From: Apostichopus japonicus
Lineage: Eukaryota > Echinodermata > Holothuroidea > Aspidochirotida > Stichopodidae
DNA: 64,000 bases
Direction: 5' to 3'
Assembly (NCBI RefSeq): GCF_037975245.1
Contig: NC_092579.1
Location: forward strand, 26,023,166-26,087,165
A program made the position numbers and the translations under genes. Under the pieces are notes generated by a model, which was not told where the DNA came from, ran no database searches, and saw only the letters and a list, made by a program, of their open reading frames with translations. This document shows, in pieces, positions 9,413 to 20,276 of the stretch (the stretch's first letter is position 1; every line of letters starts with the position of its first letter).

Positions 9413-11132
9413 CCGCCTCCCTCAGAGATTTCATTCTCTCTGCCTCCTCCCGGAGTTTGTCATCGAACTTGCCGCCGAAGAGGTCGCTGCCCAGGATCGG
9501 TAAGTTGCGGAACGCGTCCGCCGTGGATCTGGACGACCAATTCAGGGAGTTCAGAACCAGGTCCCGACGTGTCAAGGTAGCCTTAACCGAGACGCGGGCG
9601 AACTGGTCTAATACCATCCTGGAAACGGGTCCCAGGAGGGCAATGATGGCGGCGGTATCTTTGCGGGAGATACCCGATGCCTGGGCCTGTTGGAACGATC
9701 TGTTCAATAGCTCGGCGAAAAGTAATAGGGCTGACGAGTACTTCATCCCTGCGCGGGAGGCCCTATCTACGTCGAACAGGGAGGATTCTAGGGTCTGTGC
9801 ACCCTTCTCCCTGAACTTGTCTTTGCCGTCTAAGGCACCCGCCGACCGAAGTCTCTCCTTCACTTGAGGCGGGATTTGGGGTGGCGTGAAAAGACTTTCC
9901 CAGTCTTCGTCGCCCACGTGGAAAGTGCGATGGGCTGATCGCTGGAAGGCTGTCCAGCGTTTCGCCTGTGCCACCGCCTCGAACCGCTCTCTACATTCCA
10001 CATCCACCGGGATGGAGGCTCGAGGCTTTTGGGTGGCCGCGTTCAAAGTGAGTTTGGATGCCGGCCCCTCGTGGGCCCGCGCATCCACCCTTTCCTCGAA
10101 GCCGAGGACTCTGCGGAGTACTGCCGTCGCCTTCTCAAAGGCTTCCGCCGAAATTTCTGTACCCCGTAAGGGTTCTTCATCCTCCGCCTCGGAGTCTCCA
10201 CTGAGGAGGCGGGCACTAGCTGCGATTGACAGCGCATCATCAGCTCTGGAGGAGACGTCGTCCCAGGGATCTGCCTGGGCCTCCTCAGGGGCGAGATCGT
10301 CCGTAACCGGTGCTGGCGGTGGCGCCGGTTGTGGTGGAATTGACGGAGCCCCTTGTTGTTCCGGGTCCTGTTGACTCGGCTTTTGTAGCAATTGTCCCAG
10401 GAGGTCTTTAACCTGGGAAAGGAGAGCCTGCCCCGGATCTGGGGATTGTCTCCTCTTTCGTTTCTTGGCCCTGTGTCGCCCAGAAGAATGTCCGCTCGAG
10501 GACGAGGGCGACGAGCCAGACCTCGACCTGCGTCGAGGTCGCCGGTGTCTTTCCCGGCTCCTACCGCGGCTACGGCTGTGGGTACGGCTTCTGCTTCGGC
10601 TTTGGCGCCGTTCCGTACTCTCCGGGGAGAACCCCGAGAAATCTCTCCGGTTGTGGTCCCACGACCCCGGAGTTGAAGTAAATAAGTCCGCCACCGCTTG
10701 TCTTCGGGGGCTTCTGGACTCCACGTGGCCTGAAGTGGACGGACCCTCCTGGGGTCGCGGCCGTGGCTGAGCTGACGCCGCACGGGAATTAGCTCCATCT
10801 CGTATGGATACCCGTTCCTGAGGAGGGTTTGAGCCATCTCGTATGGCGCCCTCCGTTCCCCCATGTTTAGGGCTTATGCCATCTCTTATGGCCGCCTGGG
10901 GTTCCTTCGCCGGCGGCTTCTTTTTCCCCTGCTTTGAGGAAGCCGCCTTCTTTCTTTTTTCTGCGGCTTTATCCGCCAGCCAGGTACCGATCAAATCCCA
11001 GCGCTCCTGGGTCCAGTCCTGGCAAATGGAGCAGGTCTGCTTACTCCCGCATGGGCGACACTTTGGGCATAAATCATGCTTATCCCATGCTTTGAACGGA
11101 CGGAACTGCTTACAAGAACGGCAGTTTTCCAT
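9210..11132 (-). CDS. DIRS gag-like protein (ORF1)
   Basis: An intact frame of 640 codons, ATG at 11132-11130 and TAG at 9212-9210. The N-terminus has a cysteine cluster (C4, C7, C22, C25, C28, C34, C37), which looks like paired zinc knuckles. Next come a lysine-rich stretch and a long Arg-Ser-rich tract near residues 175-235 (RSRSR repeats, then a KKRKRR basic patch that could be a nuclear signal). A proline-rich segment, an acidic region near 285-330, a helical region and an RG/RS/Q-rich tail ending RGSRGRGKRP follow. DIRS ORF1 products are taken to be structural, nucleic-acid-binding proteins. The assignment rests on position upstream of RT and on composition. It begins three bases after a T22 tract (A22 in the transcript). 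Confidence 0.85.
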   Translation of the reverse strand: MENCRSCKQFRPFKAWDKHDLCPKCRPCGSKQTCSICQDWTQERWDLIGTWLADKAAEKRKKAASSKQGKKKPPAKEPQAAIRDGISPKHGGTEGAIRDGSNPPQERVSIRDGANSRAASAQPRPRPQEGPSTSGHVESRSPRRQAVADLFTSTPGSWDHNRRDFSGFSPESTERRQSRSRSRTHSRSRGRSRERHRRPRRRSRSGSSPSSSSGHSSGRHRAKKRKRRQSPDPGQALLSQVKDLLGQLLQKPSQQDPEQQGAPSIPPQPAPPPAPVTDDLAPEEAQADPWDDVSSRADDALSIAASARLLSGDSEAEDEEPLRGTEISAEAFEKATAVLRRVLGFEERVDARAHEGPASKLTLNAATQKPRASIPVDVECRERFEAVAQAKRWTAFQRSAHRTFHVGDEDWESLFTPPQIPPQVKERLRSAGALDGKDKFREKGAQTLESSLFDVDRASRAGMKYSSALLLFAELLNRSFQQAQASGISRKDTAAIIALLGPVSRMVLDQFARVSVKATLTRRDLVLNSLNWSSRSTADAFRNLPILGSDLFGGKFDDKLREEAERMKSLREADEHMSRPTSSSRPRFDSRQGSRSRSSYSQSRGAPRTQQQSAPSRPEHRPYRPQYRGSRGSRGRGKRP

Positions 11133-11697
11133 CCTTTTTTTTTTTTTTTTTTTTTTCGAGAAATCTCCGAAAAATTTTTTTTGAGAAATCTCCGAGACCT
11201 GAAGCTGTGAAAACTAAATTAAAAACAGTTACTTTACTGCAGAATGAAAACGTACACGGCTGCTGTACGTGAACAGTAAGAAATTCGTATCTAAACCAGT
11301 ACGAAAAATAAACAAGGCAGTTACTTTACTGCAAAGGGAAAACGTACACGACTGCTGTACGAAAACAGTATGAAGAACTAAACAAAGCAGTTACTTAACT
11401 GCAAGTAAGCCCACGTACACGACTGCTGTACGTGGAAGTAAATAAACGCTAGGAGAACGCTACACTAAGGTGCGGGCCTAGCCACGCTACGTGAACCACG
11501 TTCACGAGGTAAACCAAAAAAACGTTCGAAAATCACGAAAGAAAAAAACGTTTCAAAGACAAAAAGCAGTTCAAACGTGCAGGACGTTGAATAGATGAAA
11601 AAGAATTACAAAAACAACGATAAACTTTAGACGAAGTAATTGAAATCTTAGGATTTAGTGAGAGCAATAAGAGAGCGATACTTGCGTAACAGCTGGC
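11133..11697 (-). other. DIRS 5' leader with a triplicated hairpin module
   Basis: AT-rich, unlike the GC-rich genes next to it. A run of 22 T lies at 11135-11156, directly upstream of the gag start. Three copies of a module follow at 11225-11270, 11317-11361 and 11387-11435: a GCAGTTAC(T)TTACTGC-type inverted repeat and then a CGTACA-loop-TGTACG hairpin. The third copy has the best stems (CCACGTACA pairing with TGTACGTGG). Another hairpin, CGTGAAC-CAC-GTTCACG, lies near 11490-11506. Probably the promoter and packaging or priming region of the element; this is inference. Confidence 0.7.
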
Positions 11698-11811
11698 AAT
11701 TACGGAAGGGAGATGGCCACACTTACATACAGACAAATTGCCAGATGCTAGAGCGAGGTTAATACGGTAATGCATAGGTTATATGAGGTGAGGGAGTACG
11801 CGCTGTGAATT
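11698..11811. repeat. DIRS terminal inverted repeat, 5' end of the element
   Basis: 11698-11792 is the inverted copy of 5721-5815. The outer 19 bases (11793-11811, ending CGCTGTGAATT) are specific to this end and match the internal complementary region. A four-base CTCC offset separates the shared part from the GTAC common to both ends. Confidence 0.95.
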
Positions 11812-12332
11812 AGCACACACTGAACCCTGAACTTAGGGATCCCAGGATAGCATGGAATAGCACACATTGAACCCTGAACTTAAGGATCCCAGGATAGCAT
11901 GGAATAGCACACATTGAACCCTGAACTTAAGGATCCCAGGATAGTATGGAATAGCACACATTGAACCATGAACTTAAGGATCCCAGGATAGGATGGAATA
12001 GCACACATTGAACCCTGAACTTAAGGACCCCAGGATAGTATGGAATAGCACACATTGAACCCTGAACTTAAGGATCCCAGGATAGTATGGAATAGCACAC
12101 ATTGAACCCTGAACTTAAGGATCCCAGGATAGTATGGAATAGCACACACTGAACCCTGAACTTAAGGATCCCAGGATAGTATGGAATAGCACACATTGAA
12201 CCTTGAAATTAAGGATCCCAGGATAGTATGGAATAGCACACACTGAACCCTGAACTTAAGGATCCCAGGATAGCATGGAATAGCACACATTGAACCCTGA
12301 AATTAAGGATCCCAGGATAGTATGGAATAGCA
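11812..12332. repeat. 47-bp satellite, segment right of the DIRS element
   Basis: About 11 units. The order of variants (CACACTGAACC, then GAACTTAGGG, two GATAGCATGG units, then the rare CCATGAACTTAAGG and GATAGGATGG) repeats the order seen at about 4697-5030 left of the insertion. The DIRS element therefore landed in one of two copies of a higher-order block. The array ends inside a unit at 12332. Confidence 0.96.
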
Positions 12333-12564
12333 AATGCTGCAACGTTTCCATATATTATAACAAGGTTAATTTACCATTAAGCAGTCTGTTGTACCTACAC
12401 AACTATCGCTATTTGTATTTACTAGGATGCACTTAATAAACACAGAACTTTGTTTATTAGCAAACCAATTATCCTCAAATATCATAATCCAATGAGCAAT
12501 GAAATTGTCATTTCACTAATACCACTTAATTACAATAATGTACAGCCAACCATGCCAAGCTTAC
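12333..12564. other. unassigned, probable intron
   Basis: AT-rich, no repeat. It directly follows (minus strand) the donor site of the exon at 12565-12761. Confidence 0.4.
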
Positions 12565-12761
12565 CTGCAAGGTATTAACTGCAAATCTGACACCTTTCAC
12601 TTGTTGATCTACCTGATCTTGAATAATTTCTAGAGGAGATCGAAGAAACTTCAAGCCCCATGCAGCCTGAGATGTTTCAAGCCTTTCATCTTGAGAATTA
12701 CTTGACTGAAGAGCTGTTTTATACAACAATTCAATTAACCTCTTTCGGCCTCTTGGTAAAC
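12565..12761 (-). CDS. candidate host exon, unrecognised protein
   Basis: A 197-base minus-strand exon with good splice sites: acceptor ...TTCCTTACCAAAATACAG at its start and donor CAG/GTAAGC at its end (12565/12564). The only open frame needs one base from the previous exon and gives about 65 residues of ordinary soluble-protein composition, including RGRKRLIELLYKTALQ and QAAWGLKFLRSPLEIIQDQV. It looks alpha-helical. Codon use and lack of low complexity set it apart from the surrounding AT-rich DNA. I do not recognise the protein. Its entry phase fits the exon at 14718-14795. Confidence 0.6.
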
Positions 12762-13599
12762 CTGTATTTTGGTAAGGAAAGAATAACAGATTAACAATGT
12801 AACTTAGTTGAGTCAAAACTAAGGTATGAAATATTTCTTGGTAATTAGGGCGGCATTGAAGCACTTAGCATGCATAGACTCGAGAGGTGTGACCTGATTA
12901 ATTCGCAGATAACATTGCAAGATGACCTGTATCACGTAAGGTTTGTCTGAGGGGTTCTACTCGTTGTCATGGATTCATTTTGAGTAGTCAAATGAGAACG
13001 TTATTTCAGATAGACATAAACAAATAAATGTGTTCCCTATTTGTCATCTGCAGTACAAGCATTTGTTCTCATTATAGATATATTTCCATTTGTTTTTGTT
13101 TTTTAAATGAAGCCAACTTATGTCCCCTATCAATATAATGGACTAACCTACAAAGTTTCAGGTACATGGACTATTGTATATGGGATTTTCAATTTCTGTG
13201 TCAAACACAACATATTTTAAAATTTAAAGACATGTTAACTACACATTAATATTATCAACCATTTACTTATTTAGTAAACCAAGTACAATTTTGATTGTTG
13301 AATGTGTTTTCTAATATTCATAAACAGTGCAGACCCTACAATTTGACTCATGCAACCGTTCTGAGAAATGACGGTCTGTTGCTAGCGAAATGATTTGTAC
13401 CAACGAAGTCTTCGGCTTTGAGTACAATTACTGTGTTGGACAAATCTAACTGTAATAGTAATTACCGACTTTGTGATCTGCATTATAGTCATTGCCAACT
13501 ATGCAAGGTCGGTAAGACTGACTCCATAGTTCTCCCTTTCAGGAAACTGATGGGTATAATCATACATACAATTAACTTACTTACACTTATATACAGTCT
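12762..13599. other. unassigned, probable intron
   Basis: No clear coding sequence or repeat. Ordinary AT-rich intron-like DNA up to the 46-bp array. Confidence 0.4.
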
Positions 13600-14205
13600 G
13601 AGTACATGGAATTATCCTTAATCCATTACATATGAAATATTTACAGGAGTAAATTGAAGTATCCTTAGTCCATTGCATATGAAGTATTTTACAGTCCTGA
13701 GTAGATGGAATAATCCTTAATCCATTACATATGAAGTATTTACAGTACAGGAGTAAATGGAATTATCCTTAATCCATTGCATATGAAGTATTTACAGAAG
13801 TTAATGGATTATCCTTAATCCATTACATATAAGTATTTATAGGAGTTAATGGATTATCCTTAATCTATTACATATAAAGTATTTACAGGAGTAAATGGAA
13901 TTATCCTTAGCTTAGTCCATTACATATAAGTATTTCAAGGAGTAAATGGATTATCCTTAATCCATTACATATAAGTATTTACAGAGTTAATGGATTATCC
14001 TTAATCTATTACATATAAAGTATTTAAGGAGTAAATGAAATTATCCTTAGTCCATTACATATAAGTATTTACAGGAGTAAATGGAATTATCCTTAATTTA
14101 TTACATATAAAGTATTTACAGGAGTAAATGGAATTATCCTTAATCCATTACATATAAGTATTTAAAGTGGTAAATGGAGTTATCCTTAATCCATATTAAG
14201 TCTAG
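13600..14205. repeat. 46-bp degenerate minisatellite, about 13 units
   Basis: Unit built on GGAGTAAATGGAATTATCCT followed by TAATCCATTACATATAAGTATTTACA. Spacing varies between about 43 and 57 bases through small indels, so the array is older than the 41-bp and 58-bp arrays. Confidence 0.93.
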
Positions 14206-14717
14206 GAATGAGTGTTTGCTTGATCAATTGAAATTTTCTTCATAGTATCCAGTACTCATTAGTTATAAATTTGGTAAATTTGGTAACCGGTTGGTTAAAT
14301 TTTTGCAGGAATTTGTTAACAAAGCAAAACAGCTGCTTTCAAGTCTTGAAATTTTATTATTTTACCTACAAATTGTATATGAAATAGGAACTATGTATGA
14401 AAATCAGCTGAATTTTATTAAATGGTAAAATATTCAACTCAAACCATCAAGCTAGAAGACTTAAGCCGAAACAGCTCCTGCTGTGCTTAACCTATCCGGT
14501 ATTAACCGTTTCACAAATTCGCAAGAGAACAAGATCAAATATAGGAAGGTTTCATCACTTTTGTGGTGACACTTTGAAATGCAAAATTAAAACCACTTGC
14601 TTGAAATCTGCTTACTACATAAATTAAACAGTAGGTGAAAAGGGGCCGAGAATCCTACTGTAGCTCTACACGCTAATGAGAGGCACCTAAGATTTAAAGC
14701 CCATTTAAAATACTTAC
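14206..14717. other. unassigned, probable intron
   Basis: Intron-like DNA. A small GC-richer patch around 14465-14545 shows no coding sense. Confidence 0.35.
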
Positions 14718-14795
14718 AAGGAAAGTATGTAGATATAAATACTGCAGAGATAAATAAACCAACAGCATCCTTGTAAGGATGCAGCCAAAAGTTTG
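14718..14795 (-). CDS. candidate host exon, 78 bases
   Basis: Minus-strand acceptor ...ACATAACAG at 14796 and a strong donor CCTT/GTAAGT at 14718/14717. All three frames are open, but only one joins in phase to the open frame of the exon at 12565-12761. That frame reads NFWLHPYKDAVGLFISAVFI and onward, and also fits the exit phase of the candidate exon at 18357-18441. The exon is short, so the call rests mainly on the splice sites and the phase match. Confidence 0.45.
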
Positions 14796-15207
14796 CTGTT
14801 ATGTTTTTCATTCCCTTGTCATTATTCAAGATGTAAGTTCTTCAATGTTTTCTACCTAAGAACTACCAACCCTAAAGAGGAGGATGTTGCTTCTGTATAT
14901 ATGTTACACCTACAGAATGACCACCTAAAATGTGTTCTGAAGGGTCTGTCTTCAGTATCCTTGGAAGTTCTTCCAACAATACTATACACGACAACAACTT
15001 GTGAAATTTACCTTAAGTTTGTTCTTAATATTGTTTTAAAGACATAGCAGGTACAACAATATGAGATCGAGCTATTAAGCAGGATAACAATCAGCATAAT
15101 AAGATCAATGTTGTGTTGTGCTGGTTGCATGTCATCCCACTATCAACTGATATTCATACTTAAAGGATAAAGCCTTGTAATTCAACAGGTAAGAATCTAT
15201 CTACTTA
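14796..15207. other. unassigned, probable intron
   Basis: The 84-codon plus-strand frame at 14793-15047 has no domain and no codon bias. Treated as chance. Confidence 0.35.
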
Positions 15208-18048
15208 AAGTGATAGTATGTAAACTGACAGTATATACTTTCACTACAGCCAGATAGTATGTAAACTGACAGTATATACTTTCACTATAGCCAGATAGTA
15301 TGTAAACTGACAGTATATACTTTCACTATAGCCAGATAGTAGGTAAACTGACAGTATATACTTTCACTATAGCCAGATAGTATGTAAACTGACAGTATAT
15401 ACTTTCACTATAGCCAGATAGTAGGTAAACTGACAGTATATACTTTCACTATAGCCAGATAGTATGTAAACTGACAGTATATACTTTCACTATAGCCAGA
15501 TAGTATGTAAACTGACAGCATATACTTTCACTATAGCCAGATGGTATGTAAACTGACAGTATATACTTTCACTATAGCCAGATAGTAACTGACAGTATAT
15601 ACTTTCACTATAGCCAGATAGTATGTAAACTGACAGTATATACTTTCACTATAGCCAGATAGTATGTAAACTGACAGCATATACTTTCACTACAGCCAGA
15701 TAGTATGTAAACTGACAGTATATACTTTCACTATAGCCAGATAGTAACTGACAGTATATACTTTCACTATAGCCAGATAGTATGTAAACTGACAGTATAT
15801 ACTTTCACTATAGCCAGATAGTATGTAAACTGACAGTATATACTTTCACTTTAGCCAGATAGTACTGTATGTAAACTGACAGTATATACTTTCACTACTG
15901 CCAGATAGTATGTAAACTGACAGTATATACTTTCACTATAGCCAGATAGTATGTAAACTGACAGTATATACTTTCACTATAGCCAGATAGTAGGTAAACT
16001 GACAGTATATACTTTCACTATAGCCAGATAGTATGTAAACTGACAGTATATACTTTCACTACAGCCAGATAGTATGTAAACTGACAGTATATACTTTCAC
16101 TATAGCCAGATAGTATGTAAACTGACAGTATATACTTTCACTATAGCCAGATAGTATGTAAACTGACAGTATATACTTTCACTATAGCCAGATAGTATGT
16201 AAACTGACAGTATATACTTTCACTACAGCCAGATAGTATGTAAACTGACAGTATATACTTTCACTATAGCCAGATAGTATGTAAACTGACAGTATATACT
16301 TTCACTATAGCCAGATAGTATGTAAACTGACAGTATATACTTTCACTACAGCCAGATAGTATGTAAACTGACAGTATATACTTTCACTACTGCCAGATAG
16401 TATGTAAACTGACAGCATATACTTTCACTATAGCCAGATAGTATGTAAACTGACAGTATATACTTTCACTACAGCCAGATAGTATGTAAACTGACAGTAT
16501 ATACTTTCACTATAGCCAGATAGTATGTAAACTGACAGTATATACTTTCACTATAGCCAGATAGTATGTAAACTGACAGTATATACTTTCACTACTGCCA
16601 GATAGTATGTAAACTGACAGTATATACTTTCACTATAGCCAGATAGTATGTAAACTGACAGTATATACTTTCACTATAGCCAGATAGTAGGTAAACTGAC
16701 AGTATATACTTTCACTATAGCCAGATAGTATGTAAACTGACAGTATATACTTTCATTACAGCCAGATAGTATGTAAACTGACAGTATATACTTTCACTAT
16801 AGCCAGATAGTATGTAAACTGACAGTATATACTTTCACTATAGCCAGATAGTAGGTAAACTGACAGTATATACTTTCACTATAGCCAGATAGTATGTAAA
16901 CTGACAGTATATACTTTCACTATAGCCAGATAGTAGGTAAACTGACAGTATATACTTTCACTATAGCCAGATAGTATGTAAACTGACAGTATATACTTTC
17001 ACTAGAGCCAGATAGTATGTAAACTGACAGTATATACTTTCACTACAGCCAGATAGTATGTAAACTGACAGCATATACTTTCACTATAGCTAGATAGTAG
17101 GTAAACTGACTGTATATACTTTCACTACTGCCAGATAGTATGTAAACTGACAGTATATACTTTCACCATAGCCAGATAGTAGGTAAACTGACAGTATATA
17201 CTTTCACTATAGCCAGATAGTAGGTAAACTGACAGTATATACTTTCACTATAGCCAGATAGTATGTAAACTGACAGTATATACTTTCACTACAGCCAGAT
17301 AGTATGTAAACTGACAGTATATACTTTCACTATAGCCAGATAGTATGTAAACTGACAGTATATACTTTTACTATAGCCAGATAGTATGTAAACTGACAGT
17401 ATATACTTTCACTATAGCCAGATAGTATGTAAACTGACAGTATATACTTTCACTATAGCCAGATAGTATGTAAACTGGCAGTATATACTTTCACTATAGC
17501 CAGATAGTAGGTAAACTGACAGTATATACTTTCACTATAGCCAGATAGTATGTAAACTGACAGTATATACTTTCACTATAGCCAGATAGTATGTAAACTG
17601 ACAGTATATACTTTCACTATAGCCAGATAGTATGTAAACTGACAGTATATACTTTCCCTACAGCCAGATAGTATGTAAACTGACAGTATATACTTTCACT
17701 ATAGCCAGATAGTATGTAAACTGACAGTATATACTTTCACTATAGCCAGATAGTATGTAAACTGACAGTATATACTTTCACTACAGCCAGATAGTATGTA
17801 AACTGACAGTATATACTTTCACTATAGCAAGATAGTATGTAAACTGACAGTATATACTTTCACTACTGCCAGATAGTATGTAAACTGACAGTATATACTT
17901 TCACTATAGCCAGATAGTATGTAAACTGACAGTATATACTTTCACTACAGCCAGATAGTATGTAAACTGACAGTATATACTTTCACTATAGCCAGATGGT
18001 ATGTAAACTGACAGTATATATTTTCACTATAGCCAGATGGTATGTAAA
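15208..18048. repeat. 41-bp minisatellite, about 69 units
   Basis: Unit ATGTAAACTGACAGTATATA then CTTTCACTATAGCCAGATAGT, spaced exactly 41 bases. Common variants are TAGG for TATG, and CTACAG or CTACTG for CTATAG. A few units lack ATGTAA or carry an extra CTGT. High identity end to end. Confidence 0.98.
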
Positions 18049-18139
18049 CTTTAACATCCTCTTTGCTGTCTTACCTGCTTTTTACTACCTGCATCAGTTC
18101 TGCCTGAGTGCATATATATATCACATATAAATTATGTGT
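18049..18139. other. unassigned
   Basis: Short AT-rich link from the 41-bp array to the candidate retroelement tail. Confidence 0.3.
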
Positions 18140-18250
18140 AAGTCATTTAGAAGAAGATCCTGCTAGGATCGAAACGTCAGGCCAACTTACTTTAACACAT
18201 TCTATTACACAGGCTCTCTAGTGGATAAGCAGTTTGCTAACAGTTTCATT
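18140..18250 (+). mobile_element. possible Penelope-like element tail
   Basis: The motif AGAAGATCCTGCTAGGATCG followed by AAACGTCAGGCC resembles a sequence I associate with ends of Penelope-like retroelements, which carry GAAAC-type ribozyme cores. No RT or GIY-YIG coding sequence is present, so this is at best a terminal scrap. Assignment is from memory and weak. Confidence 0.3.
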
Positions 18251-18356
18251 TTATTTTGACATATAAATAATAGCGTTAAAAGCTAGTCACATAAACAAAT
18301 TATACCAATAGTACAGCCAAACCCTTTCTACAGTAGATGAATTGGTTGATTTTAAC

Positions 18357-18441
18357 AGGTATTAGATGCTCCACCTATCATCACCAATCTCATGAAAGTC
18401 TCCTCATGATTCGCTATATTACTGACTTGCTTCCTGAGAAC
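18357..18441 (-). CDS. candidate host exon, 85 bases
   Basis: Minus-strand acceptor ...CTTCATTGTAG just above 18441. The frame then reads VLRKQVSNIANHEETFMRLV and about eight more residues before a weak donor (T/GTTAAA at 18357/18356). The exon enters in phase 0 and leaves with one extra base, which is what the exon at 14718-14795 needs. A polar helical stretch of ordinary composition. Confidence is limited by the weak donor. Confidence 0.4.
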
Positions 18442-19027
18442 CTACAATGAAGTTACATGAGGGGAGTGGTAAGTGAACTATCAAATAACTAAAAAATAGT
18501 CATCCCTTTGGAACCATCGTGGCTAATAATACCATTGGCATCTTCTCAATAACAATGCATAGGCAAGATATCTACTAGTTTAAAGCCTTCTTGTATATTA
18601 CCCAAACAGAGGCTTTTAAATATTGCCAATAATTTAATTAAAACAGCACTGTAGAGAGAAACCCTAATTAGCCACATTAACAGTTCCATTATTCACAATG
18701 CAACTCCGGAAACTTGCTATACTCTGGTTAAATATATCCGTTGGGATTTTAAAAATGTCTGGAGGGCTCCCACAGTTGTCTCTTAAAATGAGAGATTTTA
18801 TCACATCAACACGTACCTTTGTTGTTTCTCAACATTAGCGAGAGAGAGAGAGAGAGGAGAAAAGTTAGGCAAACAGATACCTTACAAATTATTGTGAAGA
18901 GCTTATCATTCTAACATCTCCATATATAAGGAAAGTTCTAGGGTTTGATGGCATAAATGAAACTTCATACAGAGGTCCTTATCCTATCCTGTAACAACCA
19001 ATGACCCACAGACTAAACCCGTACATA
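18442..19027. other. unassigned, probable intron, with a (GA)n tract
   Basis: No gene seen. An (AG)9 microsatellite lies at 18840-18857. Confidence 0.5.
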
Positions 19028-20276
19028 TGAAGTTCACCTCACCATATATGGTACGTAGTTCACCTCACCATATACGGTATGTAGTTTACCTCACCATATA
19101 TATTATGTACTTCACCTCTCCATACATATTATGCAGTTCACCTCACCATACATATTATGAAGTTCATCTCACCATACATAGTGTGTAGTTCATCCCACCA
19201 TACATATTATGAAGTTCACCTCAGTGTACATATTTCATACTTAACCTCACCATACATATTACGTAGTTCACTTCACTATACATAGTACTTACGTAGTTCA
19301 CCCCACCATACATAGTACGTAGTTCACCTCACCATACACATTCTGTAGTTCACCTCACCATACATAGTATACAATTCACCCCACCATGCATATTATGTAG
19401 TTCACCTCTCCATACATAGTACGTAGTTCACCTCACCATACATAGTATGTAGTTCACCCCACCATACATATTATGTAGTTCACCTCTCCATACATAGTAC
19501 ATAGTTCACCTCACCATACATACTATGTAGTTCACCCCACCATACACATTATGTAGTTCACCTCACCAAACACATTCTGTAGTTCACCTCACCATACATA
19601 CTATGTAGTTCACCCCACCATACACATTATGTAGTTCACCCCACCATACACATTCTGTAGTTCACCTCACCATACATAGTATGTAATTCACCGCACCATA
19701 CATATTATGTAGTTCACCTCCATACATAGTACGTAGTTCACCTCACCATACATAGTATGTAGTTCACTCCACCATACATATTACGTAGTTCACCTCTCCA
19801 TACATAGTACATAGTTCACCTCACCATACATACTATGTAGTTCACCCCACCATACAGATTATGTAGTTCACCTCACCATACATATTATGTAGTTCACCTC
19901 ACCATACATAGTACGTAGTTCACCTCACCATACACATTCTGTAGTTCACCTCACCAAACATATTATGTAGTTCACCTCTCCATACATAGTACGTAGTTCA
20001 CCTCAACATTCCTAGTACATAGTTCACCTCACCATACATATTATGTAGTTCACCTCAACATTCCTAGTACGTAGTTCACCTCACCATACATAGTACGTAA
20101 TTCACTCCACCATACATATTATGTAGTTCACCTCACTGTACATGTTACATAGTTAACCTCACCATACATATTACCTAGTTCACCTCACCATACATAGTAT
20201 GTAGTTCACCTCACTGTACATGTTACATAGTTAACCTCACCATACATATTACCTAGTTCACCTCACCATTCATAGT
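19028..20276. repeat. 26-bp minisatellite, about 48 units
   Basis: Unit CATACATAGTATGTAGTTCACCTCAC, spaced 26 bases (for example 19463 and 19489). Many substitutions (TATTATG, AGTACG, CCCCAC, TCTC) and several small indels. The unit is partly self-complementary around ACATAGTATGT. Confidence 0.96.

Larger units (their letters stand above)
5681..11811 (-). mobile_element. DIRS-like tyrosine-recombinase retrotransposon
   Basis: A 6131-bp GC-rich island in AT-rich satellite. Read on the minus strand the order is right-hand ITR, leader, gag (11132-9210), RT/RNase H/methyltransferase (to 7138), tyrosine recombinase (to 6245), internal complementary region, spacer and left-hand ITR. This is the known DIRS architecture: it replicates by reverse transcription and is thought to integrate a circular DNA with a tyrosine recombinase. 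Matching that, there is no target-site duplication: the flanks TGGAAT (5675-5680) and AGCACAC (11812 on) join into an intact satellite unit. The inner 95 bases of the two ITRs are identical, which suggests a recent insertion. One frame break in the RT gene probably disables this copy. Confidence 0.95.
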
